Origin: VXMO01 sp034422835 | Lineage (GTDB): Bacteria > Chloroflexota > Dehalococcoidia > UBA6926 | Length of the DNA: 64,000 bases | Direction: 5' to 3' | Assembly: GCA_034422835.1 (NCBI GenBank) | Contig: DAOUJJ010000003.1 | Location: 90,498-154,497 of the forward strand | Part shown: in pieces, positions 41,374 through 49,301 of the stretch | Layout: each line of letters starts with the position of its first letter | Numbering within the stretch: position 1 is the first letter of the stretch | Translations under genes and position numbers: made by a program | Notes under the pieces: model-generated | Told to the model about the DNA's origin: nothing | Databases searched by the model: none | Seen by the model: only the letters and a program-made list of their open reading frames with translations

Positions 41374-42711
41374 ATGGTGGACGAGACTAACGGTCGACGA
41401 AACGGCGGCCAGGGAGAAGGGCCGCATCGGTGTTCCTTCTGCGGCAAGCCTGAAGGGACGGTCAGGCTTCTGGCCGGACCGGATCACAAGGCCTATATCT
41501 GTGACGAATGCGTTCGCGTTTGCCTGCGCATCCTTGAGGGACGGCCTCGCGGCAAAGGCCGTGAACAGCCGGCGGATGAGGGACAGGAGCAGGAAGAAGA
41601 GCTGCAACCTATCCCCGCTCCGAAAGAGATCTATAACCTGCTGAGTGAGTTCGTTATCGGGCAGGAGCGCGCCAAGCGTGTGCTCAGCGTTGGCGTCTAC
41701 AACCACTACAAGCGCACCAACGTCAAGAGCGAAGAGGAACCGGACGTCGAGCTGGACAAGACGAATATCCTGCTCGTCGGTCCCACGGGGAGCGGCAAGA
41801 CACTCCTGGCACAGACACTCGCGCGTATCCTGAACGTGCCGTTCGCCATCGCGGATGCAACGTCGCTGACGGAGGCAGGGTACGTGGGCGAGGATGTGGA
41901 GAACATCCTGCTCCGCCTCATACAGGCGGCGGATTATGACGTTTCGAAGGCTCAGCGGGGCATTATCTACATCGATGAGATCGACAAGACTGCGCGCAAG
42001 AATGCGAATCCGTCCGTAACGCGTGACGTATCCGGAGAGGGCGTACAGCAGGCGCTGCTGAAGATTGTTGAGGGGTGCATCGCGAATGTGCCGCCGCAGG
42101 GCGGACGCAAGCATCCGCAGCAGGAGTTCATCCAGATCGACACCGGCGGCATCCTGTTCATCTGCGGCGGGGCGTTCGAGGGAATGGATGAGATCATCGC
42201 CGCCCGTGTGAACAAGGACAAGCGCAGCATCGGATTCGGGTCGGAGCGAATGGCGGATGATCCGGCGGAGCGCAGCCGCGTAATGGCGCAGCTCAGCCAC
42301 GACGATATTCTCGCGTACGGAATGATACCGGAGTTCGTGGGACGGATGCCGCTGGCAGTCGCGCTTGATCCGCTGCAGAAGTCCGATCTCCTAGAGGTGC
42401 TGACGAAGCCCAGGAACGCGCTGGTGAAGCAGTACGCGAACCTTTTGGGGCAGGATGGCGTGACCCTGGAGTTCACGGATGAGGCGCTGGAGGCGGTGGC
42501 TGATCGAGCGCTGTCACAGAAGACAGGCGCGCGCGGGCTGCGGACGGTTGTGGAGGAAGTCCTGCTGGACGTGATGTATGAACTGCCGAGCATGGAGGGC
42601 ATCACGCGCTGCCTGATTACCGCCGACACCATTCACAATAAGGTTCCCCCACTGCTGTTCAATGCGAACGGCGCGACAGTGGCGCTCAAGCCGGAAGAGG
42701 AGAGCGCCTAA
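41374..42711 (+). CDS. clpX: ATP-dependent Clp protease ATP-binding subunit ClpX
   Basis: The protein has 445 residues. The N-terminal C4 zinc-binding domain has CSFCGKPEG and CDECVRVC (residues ~22-52). An acidic/Gln linker precedes the AAA+ module, with Walker A LLVGPTGSGKTLLAQTLAR (~130), Walker B IIYIDEIDKT, and GFGSERM, the pore and sensor elements. The IGF-type ClpP loop region is present in the expected place (RSIGFG). It follows clpP by 81 bases on the same strand. Confidence 0.97.
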   Translation: MVDETNGRRNGGQGEGPHRCSFCGKPEGTVRLLAGPDHKAYICDECVRVCLRILEGRPRGKGREQPADEGQEQEEELQPIPAPKEIYNLLSEFVIGQERAKRVLSVGVYNHYKRTNVKSEEEPDVELDKTNILLVGPTGSGKTLLAQTLARILNVPFAIADATSLTEAGYVGEDVENILLRLIQAADYDVSKAQRGIIYIDEIDKTARKNANPSVTRDVSGEGVQQALLKIVEGCIANVPPQGGRKHPQQEFIQIDTGGILFICGGAFEGMDEIIAARVNKDKRSIGFGSERMADDPAERSRVMAQLSHDDILAYGMIPEFVGRMPLAVALDPLQKSDLLEVLTKPRNALVKQYANLLGQDGVTLEFTDEALEAVADRALSQKTGARGLRTVVEEVLLDVMYELPSMEGITRCLITADTIHNKVPPLLFNANGATVALKPEEESA

Positions 42712-42717
42712 GAGTTT

Positions 42718-42755
42718 CCCTCACCCCAACTTCTCCCGAATGGAGAGAGGGTTTT
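42718..42755 (+). terminator. possible terminator after clpX
   Basis: The sequence can fold as TCTCC/GGAGA within CCCTC/GAGGG with an asymmetric bulge, followed by TTTT. The same bases are a family D repeat (TCACCCCAACTTCTCCCG...). Confidence 0.45.
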
Positions 42756-42790
42756 AACGGTTAGCGCTACCGTATCAGGTCGCATTCCGG

Positions 42791-42822
42791 GATTCAGATT
42801 CCCGCGTTCGCGGGAATGACGG
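42791..42822. repeat. family C palindromic repeat, copy 1
   Basis: GATTCAG followed by the perfect palindrome ATTCCCGCG-TT-CGCGGGAAT (42798-42817) and GACGG. A near-identical copy lies at 46003-46033. It abuts the 3' end of the formyltransferase gene. Confidence 0.85.
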
Positions 42823-42825
42823 AGG

Positions 42826-43659
42826 TCAGGCGTTTCTGATTAACGCCTCGATTTTGTCCGTGATGTCGAGGCCGTTTTCGAGCGGCTGGCCGTTGGCGTC
42901 CCTTACCACTCGGTCATCGTCGATGGTCACATTGCCATCGGCTATCTGGCGCAGAGCCTCCACAAGTGTCAGTGCCTCCCTGCGGAGTCCCTGTTGGCGG
43001 ATCTTGGCGAACAAAGGGTGATCCTCACCGTGTTCTTGCCGCAGGGTATCGATAGACTGTCCCCCAACTTCATCCCAGAGACTGTCGAACTCCGGCCCGC
43101 GAATGGAGAAACGGCACCAGGCAATCACGGGGCCCTTGTCAACTTCTGCTGTCGATAGCTGCACCATCACACCTGTCTCAGTCGCGTCCTGTCGGATGAG
43201 TTCCCATATCACGTCCTGCCACGCGCCCACGGGCCCGCCGGGGAGGGCAGGGTGGAGGTTGAGGGCAGGGTAGGCATCAACGATGTCCTCGCTGACGACG
43301 AGCATGAGGCCTGCAAAGACAAGCGCATCGACGGGCCTGCGCCGAATGACGGATAGCAGGTCGGTGTTGTATCTGTCTCGCCATGCGGGGTCGTTGGCGC
43401 GATGTTGGCGGTAGTCGCGCAGCGAGTGTGAAATAGTGGACAAGCCATAACTCTCGGCCTGGTCGATGAACATGTCGCTGCCCTCCGCCTCGCCGTGTGC
43501 GCGTGTGCAGAGAACGTAGTCGATGGATGCGTTGAGCCCGCCGTTGGAGATTGCTGTGTGCGCCGCTGCGAGGAGTCCCCGGGAGCCGGGGCCGCGTCCG
43601 GTGGACAGCCAGCCAAGTCGGAGCGGCGGGCGCGATGCCGTTTCGTCGTCAGTCACCAT
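42826..43659 (-). CDS. formyltransferase family protein (PurN-like)
   Basis: The protein has 277 residues with the formyl-transferase N-terminal fold of GAR transformylase: LGWLSTGRGPGSRGLLAAA (phosphate-binding loop), DALVFAGLMLVVSEDIVDAYP, and the Asn/His pair in ALNLHPALPGGP. The catalytic Asp is in STAEVDKGPVIAW. It is longer than PurN (~200), with ~60 extra C-terminal residues. The substrate may be glycinamide ribonucleotide or another amine; no other purine gene is adjacent. It is divergent from the aminotransferase gene by 54 bases. Confidence 0.85.
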   Translation of the reverse strand: MVTDDETASRPPLRLGWLSTGRGPGSRGLLAAAHTAISNGGLNASIDYVLCTRAHGEAEGSDMFIDQAESYGLSTISHSLRDYRQHRANDPAWRDRYNTDLLSVIRRRPVDALVFAGLMLVVSEDIVDAYPALNLHPALPGGPVGAWQDVIWELIRQDATETGVMVQLSTAEVDKGPVIAWCRFSIRGPEFDSLWDEVGGQSIDTLRQEHGEDHPLFAKIRQQGLRREALTLVEALRQIADGNVTIDDDRVVRDANGQPLENGLDITDKIEALIRNA

Positions 43660-43713
43660 TGGCTAAGGTTAGCATCCGATTCCATGTAGGATAGTCGCTG
43701 GAGGAACGTACTT

Positions 43714-44874
43714 ATGGACATTGCAGCACTTCGGTCTCAGATTCCGGCGTTGTCAGAGCAGGTCTGGATGAACACGGGCTGGTCAGGGCCGTCGCCGCAG
43801 TCGGTGGTTGATGCGCTGAAGAATCGCATCGACATGGAGGCGAAAGAGCCGCCGGCCAGCATGAGGATTATGGAGTCCGCGCACGAGATACGCGATGAGG
43901 CCCTGCAGGCCGTGGGCAGGCTGATGAACGTCTCTGAAGAAGAGCTTGTCATGACGCGCAATACGACCGAAGGACTGAACATAGTCATGAGCGGGCTGGA
44001 CTGGCAGCCGGGCGATGAGATCGTGACGTGCAGCCTGGAGCATCCGTCCGTGCTTGCGCCCGCGTGGATGATCGGTCTGCGTTACGGGGTTGTCGTTCGT
44101 ATTGTCGAGCTGGACCCTCACGATCCCGCCGATGTCATCCTTGAGAAATTCCAGGCGGCCATGACGCCGAGGACGCGCCTGATCTTCGTCAGCCATATCC
44201 AGTATTCAACCGGAATGCGGATGCCCGCTCCCGAGCTTGCGCGGATGGCGCATGAGAACGGCGCGGAAATCCTGCTGGACGGGGCACAGACGGCCGGGCA
44301 CATCGCGCTGGACATGGTCGCGGACGACTATGACTATTACTCGATTCCCGGCCAGAAGTGGATGCTCGGATTTGAGGGCGTGGGCGCGCTGTATATCCGG
44401 CGGGAACTGCTCCCCGCAGTTCATCCGGCGCACACGGGCGGGCGGCACATGGAATCGCCGATGACAGCGAACCATATCGTTCCGAACCATGCCACCATGG
44501 ACAAGTTCTTGGGAGGATCGGGAAGCATACCGTTGCAGGCGGCGTTCCTTGAGGCCACACGCTTCATTGAGAGCATTGGCGTTGGGAATATCGAGCCGCG
44601 CAACCTTCAATTGGCCTCTCGCCTCAAGGCCCAGTTGAGGGAATCCCCCCGCGTGACCGTGCTGTCGCCGGAGGACGGGCCGCTTGCGTCCGGCCTTGTT
44701 TCGTTCGCCGTTGAGGGCTGGGGGCCTGAGGCGCTGGATGATCACCTGTGGGAGAACAACAAGATCGTCGTGCGCCACATCGAACACCCGGGGGGTGTGC
44801 GCGCCTCGCTGCACTTCTTCAACACGGAGGAGGAAGTGGATCAGCTGGCGGCGGCCGTTCGTAACCTGGCGTAG
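43714..44874 (+). CDS. class V aminotransferase (PLP-dependent, SufS/isopenicillin epimerase-like)
   Basis: The protein has 386 residues. The PLP lysine lies in YSIPGQKWMLGFEGVGALYIR (~216). The cofactor Asp is in LLDGAQTAGHIALD. The N-terminal NTGWSGPSPQ and TRNTTEGLNIVMSGLDW segments match the fold-type I class V family. The Cys loop needed for cysteine desulfurases is not evident, so an isopenicillin-N-epimerase-like or serine-pyruvate-like enzyme fits as well. The substrate is unknown. GGAGG lies ten bases before the ATG. Confidence 0.85.
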   Translation: MDIAALRSQIPALSEQVWMNTGWSGPSPQSVVDALKNRIDMEAKEPPASMRIMESAHEIRDEALQAVGRLMNVSEEELVMTRNTTEGLNIVMSGLDWQPGDEIVTCSLEHPSVLAPAWMIGLRYGVVVRIVELDPHDPADVILEKFQAAMTPRTRLIFVSHIQYSTGMRMPAPELARMAHENGAEILLDGAQTAGHIALDMVADDYDYYSIPGQKWMLGFEGVGALYIRRELLPAVHPAHTGGRHMESPMTANHIVPNHATMDKFLGGSGSIPLQAAFLEATRFIESIGVGNIEPRNLQLASRLKAQLRESPRVTVLSPEDGPLASGLVSFAVEGWGPEALDDHLWENNKIVVRHIEHPGGVRASLHFFNTEEEVDQLAAAVRNLA

Positions 44875-44886
44875 AGGGCGACGAAC

Positions 44887-45240
44887 CTATCGTCTCGGTT
44901 GAAGATCAATGAGCCTGCGCCCGACTGGATCGACCGCGAGGCCCAACTCCTCCAGCGTTACAACGCCAAGTTGGGGTTGAGCGTCATCCTCCCCAAAGCA
45001 AACAGCGACCACTTCTGCGTAGCCGTTCACCCGAACGATACCCCGGCCCACCGGGTAATCGACCGTTTGGCCATTGCCGAGCCGGAATGTCATGGTACGG
45101 TGCGGCACAATGCCAAGTTCCCGTAGCATTGATGCAGGTAAAAACGTATAGGTGGCGCCGGTGTCCACCATCGCCTCGACCTCTCTGGTCTGCGTCTCGT
45201 CGAGGTTCGAGATTTGAATTGTGACGTCTACTTGTCCCAT
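44887..45240 (-). CDS. retropepsin-like (clan AA) aspartic protease family protein, second copy
   Basis: The protein has 117 residues: VEAMVDTGATYTFLPASMLRELGI (active Asp-Thr-Gly near residues 26-28), LGNGQTVDYPVGRG, GVVTLEELGLAVDPVGRRL. It is a paralogue of the protein at 4721-5080, with the same length and motif order. No signal peptide or fusion domain is seen. TATAGT at 45252-45247 lies exactly six bases before the ATG with no ribosome site, indicating a leaderless mRNA. Confidence 0.8.
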   Translation of the reverse strand: MGQVDVTIQISNLDETQTREVEAMVDTGATYTFLPASMLRELGIVPHRTMTFRLGNGQTVDYPVGRGIVRVNGYAEVVAVCFGEDDAQPQLGVVTLEELGLAVDPVGRRLIDLQPRR

Positions 45241-45246
45241 GCGAAC

Positions 45247-45252
45247 ACTATA
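45247..45252 (-). promoter_or_regulatory. -10 element placing the start on the ATG of the retropepsin-like gene
   Basis: TATAGT ends six bases before the ATG at 45240, so transcription would begin at the start codon. No convincing -35 was seen. Confidence 0.4.
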
Positions 45253-45272
45253 GCGCGGTTCTTAGGGATAGG

Positions 45273-45938
45273 TTAGCGCGCAAGCCGTAGTTTGCGGCTG
45301 AGCGCCGTCCAGCGAGTGGCGAGGTGGATGAGTGGTGTGGTCTGCTTGCCATGTATGGAGGCGTGGCGGAGCGCGTCCATGAAGTCCTCTCGTCCCTCAA
45401 ACGCGGGGATGTCTGTATAGGCGTTGCCAATTTCGCGGGCGGTGTGGGCGTCCGTAACGCCGACGGGCCTGATATTGTGTTTCTCCCTGTGCTCGCGTAT
45501 GAACTCCACGCCGCGCATGATGTCCTGCCTTAGGGTGGTGCGGGCGTTGAACGCCTCAATGATGTCCACATCCGGGAGAATGTCCATCAAAGCGGGCAGG
45601 GCGATGTGCTTGCGGCGGAACCGGTCAAATGGGTGGGGCACCTGCACGATGCCGCCCTGGTCCTTGATGCGCTTAACGCACTCTTTGGCGGAGAGGTCGC
45701 GGGGGATGTCCTCTTTAAGGAACAGGCCGATGATTGCGCCGTCCGCCGTTTTGAGCTCCGCGCCGATGATGACGGGGAACGGGGCAATCTCACGGACGTC
45801 AAGCGCGCCGCGTATGGCGTGATGATCCGTGACGGCAATGATGTCTATACCCTTGCGCTGGCAGGCGCGTATGAGGGCTTCAGGGGTGAGACGGGAGCCC
45901 GGAGAGACGCGGGTGTGGATGTGGAAGTCTGCTCTCAT
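45273..45938 (-). CDS. PHP-domain phosphoesterase
   Basis: The protein has 221 residues of the PHP superfamily: the N-terminal metal motif DFHIHTRVSPG, VTDHHAIRGA, GAELKT, HPFDRFRR, and GVTDAHTAREIGNAY provide the ligands. Homologues hydrolyse small phosphodiesters or histidinol phosphate-like molecules. The exact substrate is not inferable. It is about 200 residues shorter than polymerase-linked PHP proteins and has no partner domain. Confidence 0.88.
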   Translation of the reverse strand: MRADFHIHTRVSPGSRLTPEALIRACQRKGIDIIAVTDHHAIRGALDVREIAPFPVIIGAELKTADGAIIGLFLKEDIPRDLSAKECVKRIKDQGGIVQVPHPFDRFRRKHIALPALMDILPDVDIIEAFNARTTLRQDIMRGVEFIREHREKHNIRPVGVTDAHTAREIGNAYTDIPAFEGREDFMDALRHASIHGKQTTPLIHLATRWTALSRKLRLAR

Positions 45939-46002
45939 AAGGCGGCCCTTAGCCTAGCCCTCTCACAAGGAAGGATGCCGTGTAGATTTGGCTGCGCAAT
46001 GT

Positions 46003-46033
46003 GATTCAGATTCCCGCATTCGCGGGAATGACG
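46003..46033. repeat. family C palindromic repeat, copy 2
   Basis: GATTCAGATTCCCGCATTCG then CGGGAATGACG is nearly identical to 42791-42822. It lies just after the efp stop, between efp and the PHP gene. Confidence 0.85.
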
Positions 46034-46046
46034 AGGCGGGTGCGAA

Positions 46047-46604
46047 TCAGGCGCGCTCCACGTAGTCGCCGGTGCGAGTGTCGACGACGACGGCGATGCC
46101 ATTCTCGACGAACATGGGGACGGTGATGACGAGGCCGGTCTCCAGCGTGGCGGGCTTGGTGCCGGCGTTGGCGGTGTCGCCCTTGAACGCCGGGGGCGTT
46201 TCCACGATTTTCAACGTGACCGTCGTGGGTAATTCAACACCGATGGGCCCGTCCTGGTAGAAGATCATGTCAAGGTTCATGTTCTCGGTCATGTATGGCA
46301 GGGAGTCTTCGATCTGGTCGCGGTCGACGGGGAACTGCTCAAAGGACTCAGTGTCCATGAAGTGGTAGAGGCCGTCCTCGCTGTAAAGGAACTGCACGGA
46401 ACGGGTCTCCAGCGTGGCGCGGGTGAAACGCTCGCCTGCCTGGACGGTGCGCTCGATGGTGTGTCCGCCCTTGATGTCGCGTAGTTTCATGCGGACCTGG
46501 GCGGAGCCGCGCCCGATCTTAAGGTGCTGAAAGTCGAGCAGTTGGTAGAGCGTGCCGCCAATTTCGATGGTCACGCCGCGGCGCAGGTCACCCGTCTCAA
46601 TCAT
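46047..46604 (-). CDS. efp: elongation factor P
   Basis: The protein has 185 residues with three OB-like domains: GDLRRGVTIEIGGTLYQLLDFQHLKIGRGSAQVRMKLRD near the start, then DGLYHFMDTESFEQ, and the C-terminal GDTANAGTKPATLETGLVITVPMFVENG. The residue at the modification loop tip is within KIGRGSAQV, a form without the usual Lys; an Arg or another residue may replace it. EF-P relieves ribosome stalling at polyproline. This matters here, since several exported proteins have Pro runs. It follows pepP by five bases. Confidence 0.93.
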   Translation of the reverse strand: MIETGDLRRGVTIEIGGTLYQLLDFQHLKIGRGSAQVRMKLRDIKGGHTIERTVQAGERFTRATLETRSVQFLYSEDGLYHFMDTESFEQFPVDRDQIEDSLPYMTENMNLDMIFYQDGPIGVELPTTVTLKIVETPPAFKGDTANAGTKPATLETGLVITVPMFVENGIAVVVDTRTGDYVERA

Positions 46605-46609
46605 TCCCG

Positions 46610-47698
46610 CTAACTCCCGTTCTTCATGTCCAGCTTGGGCGCTTTGCTCAAGGGGCGGCAGCGTCCGTTATTGAACTCGACAATGTCCTCGATGCGGACA
46701 CCGCCCCAACCGCTGATATAGATGCCGGGTTCAACGGTGAAGGTCATTCCCTCTGTCAGGATGTCCGGCGAGCGCTGCGCAAGACGGGGATATTCGTGGA
46801 CGGCAAGGCCGACGCCGTGGCCGAGTGAATGCCCGAACTCCGGGCCGTGGCCGGCCTTCTCGATGATATCCCGCGCGAGCGAATCTGCCTGGCTGCCCGT
46901 CATACCCTCTTCAATGGTGGCGATGGCCGTTTCCTGTGCGGTTAGGACAATGTCATATATGCGCCGGAACTGGTCGTCGTGGTCTCCAATGCAGATGGTG
47001 CGCGTCATATCCGCGTGATAGCCGTCAACGCGCGCGCCGATGTCCATAACGATGGGCGCGCCGACGGCAATGGGCTCGTCGGAGGGACGGTGGTGCGCCA
47101 TCGCGCCGTTGGGGCCGGATGCGACGATCAGTTCAAAGGCGATGCTCTCCGCGCCGCGATTTCGCATGGCCATCTCAATGCGCCACGCGACATCCTGCTC
47201 GGACGCGCCCGGCTCAAGGCCGTCGCGCACCTCCACGAACGCCTCATCAGTGATGCGGATGGCGGAGAGGAGGGCGTCGCGCTCGGCACTGTCCTTGATG
47301 GCGCGGATGGTCTCGACGGTATCATTGATAGGGACGAGTTCCTTGCCGGCCTCACCGCAGAGCTCAGCGAGCCGCTTGTGCGTGGCGACGGTGACGTGCG
47401 ATTCCTCGAAGCCGACCCGCTTCGTGTCGCCCATGGACGACAGCATCTCCTTGAACCACTCACTCCCGGGCCCGGCCATGTGTACGATCTGGTACTCCGG
47501 CGACTGGTTGCCGGCCTGCTCCGTGTAGCGGGAGTCCGTGGCGAGCAGGGCGCTCTCCGGTGTGATGAAGAGGGAGCCCGCAGACCCGCTGAATCCGCTC
47601 ATGTAGCGGCGGTTTTCGGGCTGGGAGACCCACACGGCGTCAACGCCGGCGGGGTCCATCGCCTCTCGCAGCTTGGTAAGTCGATTGGTGGTACTCAT
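46610..47698 (-). CDS. pepP: Xaa-Pro aminopeptidase (M24 family)
   Basis: The protein has 362 residues. The N-terminal creatinase-like domain (VWVSQPENRRYMSGFSGSAG) precedes the M24 pita-bread fold, with metal ligands in VMDIGARVDGYHADMTRTICIGD, HSLGHGVGLAVHEYPRL and TVEPGIYISGWGGVRIEDIV. It removes N-terminal residues preceding proline. The aroQ-pepP-efp order is a known conserved arrangement and gives a likely three-gene transcript with aroQ upstream (eight-base gap). Confidence 0.95.
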   Translation of the reverse strand: MSTTNRLTKLREAMDPAGVDAVWVSQPENRRYMSGFSGSAGSLFITPESALLATDSRYTEQAGNQSPEYQIVHMAGPGSEWFKEMLSSMGDTKRVGFEESHVTVATHKRLAELCGEAGKELVPINDTVETIRAIKDSAERDALLSAIRITDEAFVEVRDGLEPGASEQDVAWRIEMAMRNRGAESIAFELIVASGPNGAMAHHRPSDEPIAVGAPIVMDIGARVDGYHADMTRTICIGDHDDQFRRIYDIVLTAQETAIATIEEGMTGSQADSLARDIIEKAGHGPEFGHSLGHGVGLAVHEYPRLAQRSPDILTEGMTFTVEPGIYISGWGGVRIEDIVEFNNGRCRPLSKAPKLDMKNGS

Positions 47699-47706
47699 GG
47701 CTGTTT

Positions 47707-48147
47707 CTACTCCTTGCCGATTTCGTCGATGAGATAGTCAAGCGCCCAGAGATAGCCGTGCCAACCGAAACCCGCCATCTGGCCACGTGCGATGGGTGCG
47801 ATAACGCTGCGGCGCCGAAACTCTTCACGGGCATGGATGTTTGAGAGATGGACTTCAACGGTGGGCGCGCTAACGTCCTGGAGGGCGTCGCGGAGACTGA
47901 GGCCGTAATGTGTGAGCGCGCCGGGGTTGATGACGATGCCGTCGATACCGTTGGGAATCTCCGACTGGAGAAAGTCGACTATGGCTCCCTCGTGGTTCGA
48001 CTGAAAGCAGACACATTCTGCGCCGCGCTCATTCGCTTTCGCGGTGAACGCGGCTTCGATCTCGGCGAGGGTTGTCGTGCCGTAGACGGCAGGGTCTCTG
48101 TGTCCCAGCCGATTCAGGTTCGGGCCGTTAATGAGCAATATCCGCAT
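47707..48147 (-). CDS. aroQ: type II 3-dehydroquinate dehydratase
   Basis: The protein has 146 residues: MRILLINGPNLNRLGHRDPAVYG, FQSNHEGAIVDFLQ, GIVINPGALTHYGLSLRDAL, and EVHLSNIHAREEFRRRSVIA. It includes the catalytic Tyr in PAVYG and the conserved His. It dehydrates 3-dehydroquinate in the shikimate pathway. It lies far from aroF in this window but serves the same route. The upstream gene is the recombinase, 12 bases away. Confidence 0.96.
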   Translation of the reverse strand: MRILLINGPNLNRLGHRDPAVYGTTTLAEIEAAFTAKANERGAECVCFQSNHEGAIVDFLQSEIPNGIDGIVINPGALTHYGLSLRDALQDVSAPTVEVHLSNIHAREEFRRRSVIAPIARGQMAGFGWHGYLWALDYLIDEIGKE

Positions 48148-48159
48148 GCCGCCATTCTA

Positions 48160-49209
48160 TCAGTCAGATACGCTGTTTCGTTGAGATTCATTATCATCGT
48201 CGCGGTTCATGCCGGGGTGGGCGCGGGCGTAGGCCTGCGCCATCTGCGCCTGCGAGACGTGCGTGTAGATTTCCGTGGTGGCGACGGAGGCGTGTCCAAG
48301 CATTTCCTGCACCAGCCGCAGATCCGCGCCGCCATCCAGCATGTGCGTTGCGAATGAGTGGCGCAGAGTATGAGGATGGATATCCTCCGGCAAACCCTCT
48401 GCGCGCGCCCACTTCTTGAGGGAGAGCTCGATGCCGCGCGTGGTCAGGCGTCCGCCACGACTATTGAGGAACACCGCGGCACGCGTCCTGATGCCGCGGG
48501 CAAGCAGCGGGCGAGCATCGTTGAGATACGTGGCGAGGGCCTCTCGGCAGGGTTCTCCGAAGAGTGTCTCGCGCTGTTTGGAGCGTTTGCCCCACACGCG
48601 GGCGACGCGGTTGCGGAGATCAAGCCCCGCCAGGTCCAGCGAGGCGATTTCCGCCACGCGCAGTCCCGCGCCATAGGCGAGTTCCAGGACGGCATGGTCT
48701 CGCAGGGCAAGGGCGCGCTGCAGGACCTCCTGCTTGTCCACGGTTGCGGCATCGATGCGGGTCGCGAACCGGAGCGGCGCGTGGACGAGCCGCTCCGCGT
48801 CACGCTCCGAGAGGAGATCAGGCAGACGGCGGCCAATCTTGGGAGATGGCGTCTTTGTGATGGTCTCCGGGTTTTCGATGACACCCTCGCGCGCGAGGAA
48901 GCGCCAGAAGGAGCGGAGAGCGGAAAGACGGCGGGCGATGGAGGTGCGGGCAGAGCCGTCCATCGTGAGGTCATAAACCCATCGCTGGGCGTGGTCGCGC
49001 GTGGTGTGCGGCAGCTCTTTGACGCCCTCTTCTGCCAGGAAGTGCAGGAAAAGGCCGACATCGCCCATGTAGTTGCGGAGGGTGTAGCGAGAGGCGCCGC
49101 GTTCGTATTCAAGGAACGCGGCAAAATCGTTGAGCCGGGCCGTCCACTCCTGTGGGATTGTCGCGGCGCCCGAGGGCTGGTCCGGGGCGGGGGCGTGTTT
49201 GAGTGCCAT
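48160..49209 (-). CDS. tyrosine recombinase XerC/XerD type
   Basis: The protein has 349 residues. The N-terminal SAM-like domain (FLEYERGASRYTLRNYMGDVGLFLHFL) is followed by the catalytic domain with Arg in AYGAGLRVAEIASL, HPHTLRHSFATHML (His-x-x-Arg), LGHASVATTEIYTHV with the nucleophile Tyr. Such enzymes resolve chromosome dimers at dif; here the gene sits in an operon with aroQ and not in a mobile element. A ~25-residue N-terminal extension is extra. Whether it is XerC or XerD cannot be told from the sequence alone. Confidence 0.92.
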   Translation of the reverse strand: MALKHAPAPDQPSGAATIPQEWTARLNDFAAFLEYERGASRYTLRNYMGDVGLFLHFLAEEGVKELPHTTRDHAQRWVYDLTMDGSARTSIARRLSALRSFWRFLAREGVIENPETITKTPSPKIGRRLPDLLSERDAERLVHAPLRFATRIDAATVDKQEVLQRALALRDHAVLELAYGAGLRVAEIASLDLAGLDLRNRVARVWGKRSKQRETLFGEPCREALATYLNDARPLLARGIRTRAAVFLNSRGGRLTTRGIELSLKKWARAEGLPEDIHPHTLRHSFATHMLDGGADLRLVQEMLGHASVATTEIYTHVSQAQMAQAYARAHPGMNRDDDNESQRNSVSD

Positions 49210-49262
49210 GCATATATTTTAGACCAGGTTTGAAAATAGGGAGTGAGCGGATAGGCGACACC

Positions 49263-49292
49263 GGATTCCCATGTCAAGCACGGGAATGACGG
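49263..49292. repeat. family C-like imperfect palindrome between topA and the recombinase
   Basis: GGATTCCC...GGGAATGACGG with an interrupted stem, resembling the copies at 42791 and 46003. It lies just after the topA stop. Confidence 0.6.
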
Positions 49293-49301
49293 TGGAGTAG
49301 G

